From: Methanosarcinaceae archaeon
GTDB lineage: Archaea; Halobacteriota; Methanosarcinia; Methanosarcinales; Methanosarcinaceae
Assembly: GCA_028690255.1 (NCBI GenBank)
Contig: JAQVBP010000090.1
Span: 5,914 to 11,945, forward strand
Direction of reading: 5' to 3'
DNA length: 6,032 nucleotides
Shown: one piece after another, positions 1 through 5,647 of the stretch
Layout: the number at the start of each line of letters is the position of its first letter
How positions within the stretch are numbered: position 1 is the first letter of the stretch
The notes under the pieces: generated by a model
What the model saw: only the letters and a program-made list of their open reading frames with translations
What the model was told of the DNA's origin: nothing
Database searches by the model: none
Position numbers and translations under genes: made by a program

Positions 1-20
1 TTTGAGATTCTTTGAGATTC
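1..20. repeat. Two tandem copies of a 10-bp unit
   Basis: The unit tttgagattc occurs twice without a gap at the left edge and is followed by ttttcc. The array may continue outside the window. No function can be assigned. Confidence 0.5.
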
Positions 21-80
21 TTTTCCTGTTTATCTAAACCCTAATTAATTAAGGCTGTATTATTGATCGGGCGATTTTTG

Positions 81-95
81 TATCTTTTTAAGATA
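81..95. other. Short inverted repeat behind crcB2
   Basis: TATCTT and AAGATA form a perfect 6-bp stem around a TTT loop, 12 bases beyond the stop codon of the downstream crcB gene. It could mark the 3' end of the crcB transcript. On the minus strand it has no following T-run, so a terminator role is weak. Nothing else is seen in 21-106. Confidence 0.3.
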
Positions 96-106
96 TCCTT
101 TCGTAA

Positions 107-445
107 TCAAACAGGCATATTCAGACCTGTATAGGCTAAACTTACCCCTGCAAGGCAGAGGGCCACGTTCAGGAAGATGTTAAGGAAAAAATGAACGTTC
201 TTTCCTTCTTCAAGCAACTTGAAGGTCTCGTAGGCAAAAGTTGAAAAGGTCGTGAACGAGCCGAGCATCCCGATGTTTACGAGATAGACCATGGACTCGG
301 GTTCCGAGGAAAAGGTCAGGAGCCCCAGCAAAAGACTTCCCAGGATGTTTACCGTGAGAGTCCCTGCGGGAATATGCCGGATTTTAGGAATCCGGCTTGA
401 GACCGCATAGCGAAGGGTGGCTCCGAGAAATCCCCCTGCCCCCAC
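107..445 (-). CDS. crcB2: CrcB/Fluc fluoride channel, second subunit of a tandem pair
   Basis: This is a small membrane protein of the CrcB/Fluc family, which exports fluoride as a dual-topology dimer. The GAGGFLGATLRY block is the family's first-helix signature. VNILGS carries the pore Asn (residue 33 from the GTG), and TTFSTF (65-70) holds the fluoride-coordinating Phe residues and the central Na+ site. About four hydrophobic segments are present and the length of 112 aa is slightly short. The listed start is GTG at 445, which cuts the first helix. The frame stays open to 511 without ATG, GTG or TTG. A CTG at 481, one base after the upstream crcB stop and 6 nt after a GGGGGA stretch, would restore EKLFLV before the motif. 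The gene is probably translationally coupled to its neighbour. Family assignment is firm; the start is uncertain. Confidence 0.9.
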   Translation of the reverse strand: MGAGGFLGATLRYAVSSRIPKIRHIPAGTLTVNILGSLLLGLLTFSSEPESMVYLVNIGMLGSFTTFSTFAYETFKLLEEGKNVHFFLNIFLNVALCLAGVSLAYTGLNMPV

Positions 446-482
446 CAGAAAGAGCTTTTCGAGACCGGGTGTCAGGAACAGC

Positions 483-863
483 TCAGATCCCCCTGCAAGA
501 AACCTTTTTGATTACAGTTCTTCCCAGGAAGACCCCTGTCAGAGTAAGGAAAAGATTTACCCCGATATTGCCCAGAGCCGGGAAAAAGGGCATCCCGAAA
601 GACTGGACTGCAAACGTGGAAAAGGTTGTAAAGGCCCCCAGAAACCCCGTCCCGAACATAAGTTTACGCCGGGGGCTCACAAAACCCAGGTATTCCTTAT
701 CGTACATGAGCATACCAAGCATAAAACTTCCAAGCACGTTTACCGAAAGGACGCCTGCCTGGCCCTCAAGGGTTTCGCAAAGTAAAAACCTGCAAATAGC
801 CCCTAAAAAACCGCCTGCGCCTATTAGTAAAAGATTATCCGGATCTGAATCGGGAAAGGACAT
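483..863 (-). CDS. crcB1: CrcB/Fluc fluoride channel, first subunit of a tandem pair
   Basis: This 126-aa protein has four hydrophobic segments and belongs to the Fluc fluoride channels of the plasma membrane, which protect the cell from accumulated fluoride. The signs are GAGGFLGAICRF (15-26), VNVLGSF with the pore Asn at 42, and the TTFSTF motif (79-84). The start is ATG 863, preceded closely by GTGAGG, which resembles a ribosome binding site. GTG 872 in the same frame is the alternative but would use that GTGAGG as coding sequence and has no visible binding site. The stop lies just before the second crcB. The two sequences are clearly diverged, which in known tandem pairs fits an obligate heterodimer with each subunit in one fixed orientation. 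The heterodimer is inferred. Confidence 0.92.
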   Translation of the reverse strand: MSFPDSDPDNLLLIGAGGFLGAICRFLLCETLEGQAGVLSVNVLGSFMLGMLMYDKEYLGFVSPRRKLMFGTGFLGAFTTFSTFAVQSFGMPFFPALGNIGVNLFLTLTGVFLGRTVIKKVSCRGI

Positions 864-912
864 GGGCCTCACTTTATTAATTTAAAAACTCTTCTTGAAT
901 ATTACAGCAAGC

Positions 913-923
913 CCTATAAATTA
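913..923 (-). promoter_or_regulatory. Probable TATA box of the crcB pair
   Basis: On the minus strand this reads AATTTATAGG, an archaeal TATA-like box. A start about 25 nt downstream falls near 890, giving a leader of roughly 27 nt before ATG 863. The rest of 886-1024 holds no gene and no fluoride-riboswitch consensus that I can recognise. Confidence 0.45.
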
Positions 924-1024
924 TTAATCCATGGACCGGAAAGCTTTGGCCGGATGCCGCCAGCCCGGAAACGGACACACACCCCTAACTGGCATATCTA
1001 TCCGGTATTTTCGAAATTAGAGTC

Positions 1025-1040
1025 AAAACCCTGCAAAAAA
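1025..1040 (-). terminator. Probable T-rich terminator of the moaD-moeA unit
   Basis: About 45 nt after the moeA stop the minus strand has TTTTTT (1040-1035), then GCAGGG and TTTT. Archaeal termination typically uses such oligo-T runs without a strong hairpin. The self-complementary ggttaacc at 1055-1062 precedes it. Confidence 0.4.
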
Positions 1041-1083
1041 GGTGTTTGAAAGCCGGTTAACCTTTTCCGCATCCATTCAGGTT

Positions 1084-2280
1084 TTACTCCATCAGGAAAA
1101 CGTCCACTTCATCCCCGGGCTCGTACCCTTCCACATTTTCAGGGACGAGTAAAAAGCCGTCCGCCTTTGCAACGGAACTCAGGACCCCGGCCCCGGCCCC
1201 CATGAGAGGGCGCACGCTGTCCCCTTCAAGGACCACCCGCACGAAATTGACATAACCGATCTTTGAGCTAACCTTTGCAGCCAGGCGGCGTTTCAGAACA
1301 GGCTCGGGAATTTCAGAGGGCCTTCCGGCCAGTTTGCGGAGCCCTGCGCGGACAAAGAAGTAAAGGGCCACAAGCCCTGCAACGGGATAACCGGGGAGAC
1401 AGGCAACGGGTACATCGTTTATAATTCCCAGGGTGGTGGGTTTTCCGGGAACGGCACCCACCCCGCGCACCAGGAGTTTTCCGAGGCCCTCCAAGGCTTC
1501 GGGGGCATGGTCCCGCTTCCCTACCGAGGTGCCTCCCGAAATAAGGATCATGTCGGCATCCAGATTCACTTCCAGGGCTTCCTTTAGCTTCAGAGGATCG
1601 TCAGGTATGATTTCGGAATAACGGGGAATTCCCCCCCATTGTTCAACATAGAGCCCGGCCATCAGTCCGTTTGTTTCCAGGACAGTTCCCGGAGGAGGGA
1701 CCTCCCGGACCTTATCCCGGCTTACAAGCTCGTCTCCCGTGGGGATGACTGCGACCAGGGGTTTTCGGAGCACCGGCACTTTCTCAAATCCCAGAGAGGC
1801 AAGCACGGCAGCATCACAGGGCCTGAGCATGTGCCCTTTTTCAAAGATAAGGTCCCCGACCTTCATATCCTCCCCGATCCCGCCCACGTTCCGGCCGGGG
1901 TAGACCTGAGCCCTTATCTCGACCAGGTCCCCTGTCGTAACAGTATCCTCTACCATGAGCACGGCGTCGGCCTCCTCCGGCACAGGCCCCCCCGTGTGGA
2001 TCCAGGCACAGCTCCCTTCCTCGACCCTATCCGAAAGCTCCAGAAGAACCGGGTTTGCTGGGGAGGCTCCCTGGGTATCGGAAGCCCGGACCGCATAGCC
2101 GTCCATGGCGGAACGCCTGTAGTGAGGAACGTTTCTGCCCGCAAGCACCGCCCCGGCCAGCACCCGGCCCACAGAGGCTTCAAGCCGGACTTCTTCCGAG
2201 GCCCGGAGAGGGGAAATCTGTTCCAGAAAAAGCGTTAAGGCAACCTCAACCGAGGTCCGCTCATTAAATATTTTGCCCAT
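1084..2280 (-). CDS. moeA: MoeA family molybdopterin molybdenumtransferase
   Basis: MoeA inserts molybdate (or tungstate) into adenylylated molybdopterin, the last general step of Mo/W cofactor synthesis. In methanogens this cofactor serves formylmethanofuran dehydrogenase and formate dehydrogenase. From ATG 2280 the protein has 398 aa, the usual length. Visible signatures are RSAMDGYAV (56-64), HTGGPVP (95-101), EADAVLMVEDT (103-113), IPTGDEL (179-185), ISGGTSVGKRD (247-257, the MoCF_biosynth ligand-binding loop with its Asp), PGKPTT (278-283) and LPGYPVAG (295-302). The C-terminal domain IV covers about 328-398. The frame continues upstream to 2364, but that part overlaps moaD and has no family similarity. 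ATG 2280 is preceded by GGGAG at a 9-nt spacing. No PBP-like C-terminal extension is seen. It is cotranscribed with moaD, 22 nt upstream. The assignment is firm; preference for Mo or W cannot be told. Confidence 0.95.
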   Translation of the reverse strand: MGKIFNERTSVEVALTLFLEQISPLRASEEVRLEASVGRVLAGAVLAGRNVPHYRRSAMDGYAVRASDTQGASPANPVLLELSDRVEEGSCAWIHTGGPVPEEADAVLMVEDTVTTGDLVEIRAQVYPGRNVGGIGEDMKVGDLIFEKGHMLRPCDAAVLASLGFEKVPVLRKPLVAVIPTGDELVSRDKVREVPPPGTVLETNGLMAGLYVEQWGGIPRYSEIIPDDPLKLKEALEVNLDADMILISGGTSVGKRDHAPEALEGLGKLLVRGVGAVPGKPTTLGIINDVPVACLPGYPVAGLVALYFFVRAGLRKLAGRPSEIPEPVLKRRLAAKVSSKIGYVNFVRVVLEGDSVRPLMGAGAGVLSSVAKADGFLLVPENVEGYEPGDEVDVFLME

Positions 2281-2289
2281 GTTTTTGCG

Positions 2290-2294
2290 CTCCC
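2290..2294 (-). promoter_or_regulatory. Ribosome binding site deciding the moeA start
   Basis: GGGAG on the minus strand lies 9 nt before ATG 2280 and supports this start over the longer in-frame ATG at 2364. Confidence 0.6.
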
Positions 2295-2302
2295 TGAGAA
2301 AC

Positions 2303-2587
2303 TCACCCTCCGGAAACCGGAGGAAGTATTGCGAGTTCATCTGCATCGGAGAGCACGGTATCAAGGCAGTCCAGGTGCCTCACATTATCTCCGTTAACCA
2401 GGACGTTTACATAACCGCAAAGTTCGGGAGGCTTCTTCTCTTTTTCAAAAATTAGCTCTTCAAGGTCCGGGTATTTTTCAACGAGTAATTCCAGGACGTC
2501 GATTACCCGGTGGCCAGAGAGGATAAGCTCGGCTGCGCCTGCCCGTTCACGAAGATTAGCAAATAATTTAATTTTAACCTCAGCCAT
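2303..2587 (-). CDS. moaD: MoaD/ThiS-like ubiquitin-fold sulfur carrier
   Basis: This 94-aa protein has the beta-grasp MoaD layout. It begins with KIKLFANLRERAG, has a central LVEKYPDLEELIF helix and a VNVLVNGDNVRHLD strand region, and ends in DELAILPPVSGG. The Gly-Gly (93-94) is the true C-terminus, as needed for adenylation by an E1-like MoeB/UbaA enzyme and thiocarboxylate formation. The sulfur would go to molybdopterin through MoaE. Its place directly before moeA favours MoaD over ThiS. In archaea such proteins may also act as ubiquitin-like SAMP modifiers, which cannot be excluded. ATG 2587 follows a T-rich stretch with no ribosome binding site, and the TATA box sits so close that the mRNA is probably leaderless or nearly so. 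No moaE or E1 gene is in the window. Confidence 0.88.
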   Translation of the reverse strand: MAEVKIKLFANLRERAGAAELILSGHRVIDVLELLVEKYPDLEELIFEKEKKPPELCGYVNVLVNGDNVRHLDCLDTVLSDADELAILPPVSGG

Positions 2588-2610
2588 AAAATAGGGTATT
2601 TAATCCATCC

Positions 2611-2620
2611 CTTAAATATA
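2611..2620 (-). promoter_or_regulatory. TATA box of the moaD-moeA operon
   Basis: The minus strand reads TATATTTAAG. About 25 nt downstream is position 2590, only a few bases before ATG 2587, which implies a leaderless or nearly leaderless transcript. Confidence 0.55.
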
Positions 2621-2659
2621 CATATGCAAGACACAGATGAAAAAACAGTGGGCAGGAAT

Positions 2660-2682
2660 TCAAAATATCAAACAGATTTTGA
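2660..2682. promoter_or_regulatory. Inverted repeat in the divergent intergenic region
   Basis: TCAAAAT (2660-2666) and ATTTTGA (2676-2682) are perfect 7-bp arms around a 9-bp centre. It lies between the divergent moaD and CBS genes, about 40 bp upstream of the moaD TATA box. This position suits an operator, but no regulator is known. Confidence 0.3.
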
Positions 2683-2704
2683 GGACCGGAGGTGTCCTTT
2701 TTAA
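2682..2704 (+). terminator. Hairpin followed by T-run upstream of the CBS gene
   Basis: AGGAC (2682-2686) pairs with GTCCT (2694-2698), and the 3' arm runs into TTTTTT. It looks like an intrinsic terminator on the plus strand, although no plus-strand gene precedes it. It could instead be part of a leader or an upstream regulatory site. Confidence 0.3.
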
Positions 2705-2764
2705 ATTCAAGAGTAAAATATCTTTAATGTTTGTTAGATAGTGAGTATTTTATTAATTTCAGGG

Positions 2765-2773
2765 CATATATAT
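2765..2773 (+). promoter_or_regulatory. Probable TATA box of the CBS-domain gene
   Basis: The sequence catatatattg resembles an archaeal TATA box. A start near 2795 would leave a leader of about 38 nt that contains the GAGGGGGG ribosome binding site at 2821-2828. Confidence 0.45.
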
Positions 2774-2832
2774 TGAAAAGAATCCTGTCTAGATTCGGAA
2801 GAATTTTCGTACATTTTCAAGAGGGGGGTTTT

Positions 2833-3540
2833 ATGAAAGGGGTTTATACATCCGGAACTGGGGGGCCGGAAAAACCAGGGCATATTTTCGGAGGAAACAC
2901 AAAACTTCCGGAAACTGCCCTTCCGGAAACTTTTGCTTCAAAAGGTCCGAAGTCCCGGATTTCAGAGTCGAAACCAGATCCAGAGCCTGAAACAGATCCA
3001 GAGTCTGAAACAGATCCAGAGCCTGAAACAAATCCAGAGCCTGAAACAAATCCAGAGCCTGAAAAAGATCATTCAGATAACGTAGACTACGGGATTTGTC
3101 TTGAAAATAAAATAAACGAGATCATGACCCGGGATATGGTTACGGTACGGGAAGATACGCTTCTGGAGGAAATCTTCGACCTTTTTGAAAAATACCGCTT
3201 TCATACCATTCCAGTGCTGGATTCTGTGGGAAATCTTATGGGGGTTATCGACCAGGACATTATTCTTGAAATCCTGCTCTTCGCCCAGGTCCCGCGCGCA
3301 AAACACACCCACATAACGGCAGTCAGGTCCCTGGGGATTGAGGCCGGAGACATCATGATCACTCACCCTGTAACTGTCAGTCATGACTCCACAATCCGGC
3401 ACACGGCAGACCTTATGATGAAACACAGGTTCGATAGGGTCTGTGTGATCGAAGCCGGAAAACTGGTGGGAATTATATCCAAAAGAGACCTCGTAAATGA
3501 GATCAGTCGGAAGAGAAAGGAAAAACTGAAGACTGAATAA
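2833..3540 (+). CDS. Two-CBS-domain protein with a repetitive acidic N-terminal linker
   Basis: The protein has 235 aa from ATG 2833, which follows GAGGGGGG at 4 nt. The frame reaches back to a TTG at 2731, but that part lies across the probable promoter and lacks a binding site. Residues 1-47 are Gly/Pro-rich and unrecognised and include two LPET steps (25-33). Residues 50-79 are five tandem P-E-x-E-x-x units, strongly acidic and probably disordered. The CBS pair follows. CBS1 spans about 94-150 (INEIMTRDMVTV, HTIPVLD, GNLMGVIDQDII) and CBS2 about 170-226 (AGDIMITHPVTVSHD, FDRVCVIEAGKLVGIISKRDL). CBS pairs form Bateman modules that usually bind adenine nucleotides and sense energy state. No catalytic, DNA-binding or membrane domain is attached and there is no signal peptide, so it is probably a cytosolic regulator of an unknown partner. 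The antiporter gene follows after 132 nt on the same strand. A functional link between them is only a guess. Confidence 0.88.
   Translation: MKGVYTSGTGGPEKPGHIFGGNTKLPETALPETFASKGPKSRISESKPDPEPETDPESETDPEPETNPEPETNPEPEKDHSDNVDYGICLENKINEIMTRDMVTVREDTLLEEIFDLFEKYRFHTIPVLDSVGNLMGVIDQDIILEILLFAQVPRAKHTHITAVRSLGIEAGDIMITHPVTVSHDSTIRHTADLMMKHRFDRVCVIEAGKLVGIISKRDLVNEISRKRKEKLKTE
2980..3069 (+). repeat. Five tandem 18-bp repeats inside the CBS gene
   Basis: The unit ccagagcctgaaacagat occurs five times in frame. Copies differ at a few sites only: cct/tct in copy 2, cagat/caaat in copies 3 and 4, and aaaagat in copy 5. A half unit ccagat precedes it at 2974. Length change by slippage would add or remove six residues without breaking the frame. 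Confidence 0.9.
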
Positions 3541-3590
3541 AGGAAATAAACGGAGCTTTTATTCCGGCAATAAAATACAAACTTATCTAT

Positions 3591-3600
3591 CTTTAAAAAG
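3591..3600 (+). promoter_or_regulatory. Probable TATA box of the antiporter gene
   Basis: CTTTAAAAAG is TATA-like. A start about 25 nt downstream would fall near 3620, giving a leader of about 50 nt. Another candidate is aataaaatac at 3569-3578. Confidence 0.4.
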
Positions 3601-3612
3601 AAGATTCGAAGC

Positions 3613-3629
3613 GCGGAAGTTTAGTCCGC
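3613..3629 (+). other. Small hairpin in the antiporter leader region
   Basis: GCGGA and TCCGC pair around agtttag, between the TATA-like box and the start codon. The stem is short and its role is unknown. Confidence 0.25.
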
Positions 3630-3650
3630 TTGAACAGGAATACCAAAATT

Positions 3651-3661
3651 CGGGGAGGGGA
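3651..3661 (+). promoter_or_regulatory. Strong G-rich ribosome binding site of the antiporter gene
   Basis: The stretch cggggagggga ends about 10 nt before ATG 3673. It contains GGAGG and supports this start. Confidence 0.6.
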
Positions 3662-3672
3662 GATTAAGTTTC

Positions 3673-4845
3673 ATGACTGCCCTTTTTCAGCTTCTGTTTC
3701 TACTTTTTGCCGTAAAGGTCCTTGGGGAAGGCTTTGAAAGGCTTGGAGCTCCTGCAATCCTCGGGGAGATCCTTGCGGGAGTGGCCCTCGGAGCCCTCTT
3801 TCCGGAACTTGCCCTGGAGGTCCTTACTTTTTTTTCAGAGCTTGGAGCCATCTTTCTGCTTTTTACGGCAGGGTACGGGGAGGTCCATTTAAAGGATCTT
3901 AAGGCCGCATCCCTGCCCGCGCTCATTCCCACCCTTTCCCAGATAGCCTTTGCCTTTGCTTTCGGTTTCGGGATAGGCCGACTCTTTTCCCTGGGCTTCC
4001 TCGAAAGCCTTTTCATGGCCGTGGCCTTCAGTCCCACGAGCATAGGGATTGTGGTCCGGACCCTCATTGATCTCGACTACCTCTCAAGCAGACCGGGCAC
4101 GGTGATGCTCTCTTCGGCCATCCTCGACGATATCATAGGGATCTTTCTTCTCTCGATCGTGGTAAGCTTTGCCCGTTTTAACCGGGTTCCAACGGCCACA
4201 CAGGCCTTTTTTCAGATAGGAGAAATCCTGGTATTTCTGGCAATCATGTACGTACTCGGAAACTACCTCTTTCCCCGCATCTTCGAGGCCGCTCGGAAGA
4301 TGCACGCAAAAGAAGCCATCTTTGCCTTTGTGGTCATGGTGGCCCTCTTCTCAGCCTACCTGGCCGAACTCTTCGGACTGCACGCCGTCATAGGGGCCTT
4401 TATAGGAGGAGTCCTTATTTCGGAAATCCCTCTCGCCAAGCTTCAGGACGTCCAGAGCAAGGTAAACGGGCTTTCCCACGGGATTTTAATCCCCCTCTTC
4501 TTTGCTTTTATCGGCCTTTCCCTTGACCCGGCTACCCTCGGAGGGGCCGGGCTTTTTACCCTCTTCGTGACCCTGGCGGCCCTTTCCGGAAAACTGATAG
4601 GGGGCTTTCTCGGCTCAAGAGCCATAGGTTTCGACTTTTACGACAGCCTGATCTTCGGGATAGGAGTAATGCCAAGAGCCGGAGTCGAACTCGTCGTGCT
4701 CTCCATAGGAAGAGGCTTCGGAATCATCAGCCAGGAGGTCTTTTCGGCAATCGTGCTCATGGTTGCGGTATCAATTATTGTCACTCCACTCTGTTTGAAG
4801 TGGGCGATTCTGAAAAAGAAGAAAAAAGAGATAGAGACACCATGA
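3673..4845 (+). CDS. CPA2-family Na+/H+ antiporter (NapA/KefB-like membrane domain)
   Basis: This is a 390-aa integral membrane protein with about 12-13 hydrophobic segments, the size of a bare Na+/H+ exchanger domain. Family marks are GAPAILGEILAGVALG (25-40) in an early helix, the SPTS stretch (120-123) of the unwound crossing helix, ILDDIIGI with Asp152-Asp153, a Lys at 307 in SGKLIGGFLG, and GVMPRAGVEL (331-340). An Asp-Asp pair is typical of electrogenic Na+/H+ exchangers such as NhaA and NapA. K+/H+ KefB-type proteins usually have Gln-Asp there. The Lys is a candidate for the helix-10 salt-bridge residue. The protein probably expels Na+ in exchange for H+ at the plasma membrane, which matters in methanogens that live on sodium gradients. 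There is no RCK/TrkA-N domain; the C-terminus is a short KKKKK-containing tail. The substrate is inferred from motifs only. Confidence 0.88.
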   Translation: MTALFQLLFLLFAVKVLGEGFERLGAPAILGEILAGVALGALFPELALEVLTFFSELGAIFLLFTAGYGEVHLKDLKAASLPALIPTLSQIAFAFAFGFGIGRLFSLGFLESLFMAVAFSPTSIGIVVRTLIDLDYLSSRPGTVMLSSAILDDIIGIFLLSIVVSFARFNRVPTATQAFFQIGEILVFLAIMYVLGNYLFPRIFEAARKMHAKEAIFAFVVMVALFSAYLAELFGLHAVIGAFIGGVLISEIPLAKLQDVQSKVNGLSHGILIPLFFAFIGLSLDPATLGGAGLFTLFVTLAALSGKLIGGFLGSRAIGFDFYDSLIFGIGVMPRAGVELVVLSIGRGFGIISQEVFSAIVLMVAVSIIVTPLCLKWAILKKKKKEIETP

Positions 4846-4860
4846 GGCTGTAACTATGGA

Positions 4861-4897
4861 AACCCGGGGTCGGGATCTGATATTAACTTCCCGGGTT
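4861..4897. other. 8-bp inverted repeat behind the antiporter gene
   Basis: aacccggg (4861-4868) and cccgggtt (4890-4897) are perfect arms around 21 bases. They lie 15 nt after the antiporter stop and may form a 3'-end hairpin of that transcript. There is no clear T-run. Confidence 0.35.
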
Positions 4898-4924
4898 GGC
4901 AGTTGGCTATTACACTTCCGATTT

Positions 4925-5089
4925 CATATCCAGGCCATATCCGGACCATATTCAAGTCATATCCAGGCCATATCCGGACCATATTCAAGTCATATCCAGG
5001 CCATATCCGGACCATATTCAAGTCATATCCAGGCCATAGCCGGGCCATATAAGGACAATATCCGGACCATATTCAAGCCATACCAGAGT
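4925..5089. repeat. Satellite of 11-bp monomers in 33-bp higher-order units
   Basis: Three exact 33-bp copies run from 4925 to 5023. Each is made of three related 11-mers: catatccaggc, catatccggac and catattcaagt. Six more diverged 11-mers continue to 5089 (catatccaggc, catagccgggc, catataaggac, aatatccggac, catattcaagc, cataccagagt), giving 15 in all. The spacing is close to one helical turn, so every CATAT would face the same side of the DNA. Because 33 is a multiple of three, both strands stay open, but the peptides look meaningless. It fills the gap between the convergent antiporter and Ig-like genes. There is no gene in 4846-5122. Confidence 0.9.
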
Positions 5090-5122
5090 CAGACCCCCTT
5101 CCTTTCCAGAGCCCGACTCCGC

Positions 5123-5647
5123 TTATATCCCCCTTCCCGGTCCGCTTTCCGGTCCGTCATCCCCTTCTTTAAACTCAACAACCAGGTTTCCTTTCAGCAA
5201 CCTTTTACATTTCGCCTCTATTCTTGCAGTTCCGGCTTCCCTTGAAGAAGTCAGGACAGCCGTGGTTGAGGCATGACCCGCACGGATCAGGGCGGAGTCA
5301 TCTATTAAACCGAGGCTCGTACTCAAAAAAACCTTAACATCCATCGGCATGGGAACCGGGATATCCCGGGGTCCCTCTATGCTTACTATAAGCTCTGACT
5401 TTGAGATTCCATCGGCAGGAAGTTCAGGAGGTTCGGCTGAAAGTTTCAGTTTAACCTCCGGGATTTTCCATAATTTGGAGTAAACGGGCGTTGTTTTGCC
5501 GGGTAAGACCTCAATTAATTTTCCACAACCGAAGTGAACTACCGCTCGGCTAAAGACCGACCGGCTTCCTGCTTCATACCCCGGAGCAACCTCCACCAGT
5601 CCACAGGCTCTTCCCGCCGTTCCGGCGGTGATTAATTTATAGTTCAC
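5123..5647 (-). CDS. Protein with one bacterial Ig-like (Big_1/invasin-like) domain, possibly 5'-truncated
   Basis: The frame has 174 codons from GTG 5647. Residues about 66-159 fit an invasin/intimin-type Ig-like domain: LSAEPPELPADGISKSEL opens the fold, VKVFLSTSLGLIDDS is the usual strand pair, and TTAVLTSSREAGTARIEA leads to the final VVEF strand. Residues 1-65 are not recognised, and a Gly/Asp-rich tail ends the protein. Such domains normally sit in secreted or surface proteins, yet no signal peptide or membrane anchor is visible. This suggests that the true N-terminus is missing or that the domain is exported some other way. The frame is closed by a stop at 5669-5671, so no longer start exists. 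GTG has no ribosome binding site and lies in the closing stem of an inverted-repeat structure. A second Ig-like tail lies upstream on the same strand. It may be a functional short gene or a pseudogene remnant. Confidence 0.62.
   Translation of the reverse strand: MNYKLITAGTAGRACGLVEVAPGYEAGSRSVFSRAVVHFGCGKLIEVLPGKTTPVYSKLWKIPEVKLKLSAEPPELPADGISKSELIVSIEGPRDIPVPMPMDVKVFLSTSLGLIDDSALIRAGHASTTAVLTSSREAGTARIEAKCKRLLKGNLVVEFKEGDDGPESGPGRGI

Noticed and set aside
397..885. Plus-strand open frames opposite the crcB genes
   Set aside because: They are Arg/Pro-rich antisense shadows. The minus strand has clear Fluc motifs and membrane segments.
886..1083. Fluoride riboswitch upstream of crcB
   Set aside because: No GGxGAUGG start or matching pseudoknot pattern could be found, and most of the segment lies upstream of the probable promoter.
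2281..2364. 28-residue N-terminal extension of MoeA
   Set aside because: It overlaps the moaD 3' end and lies outside the conserved protein. ATG 2280 has a good binding site.
2731..2832. N-terminal extension of the CBS protein from a TTG
   Set aside because: It overlaps the probable TATA box and lacks a ribosome binding site. ATG 2833 has GAGGGGGG just before it.
2905..2933. LPET steps as sortase signals
   Set aside because: They lie near the N-terminus, with no following Gly, hydrophobic segment or basic tail, and there is no signal peptide.
4854..5048. Minus-strand frame with a repeated WPGYDLNMVRI peptide
   Set aside because: It also arises from the 33-bp repeat. There is no start signal and no similarity known to me.
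4925..5089. CRISPR array
   Set aside because: Repeats are directly adjacent with no unique spacers, and no cas genes are present.
4856..5245. Plus-strand frame of 129 codons starting 10 nt after the antiporter stop, with a GAGG 7 nt before its ATG
   Set aside because: It is open mainly because the satellite period is a multiple of three, and its end is antisense to the Ig-like gene. The peptide has no recognisable fold.
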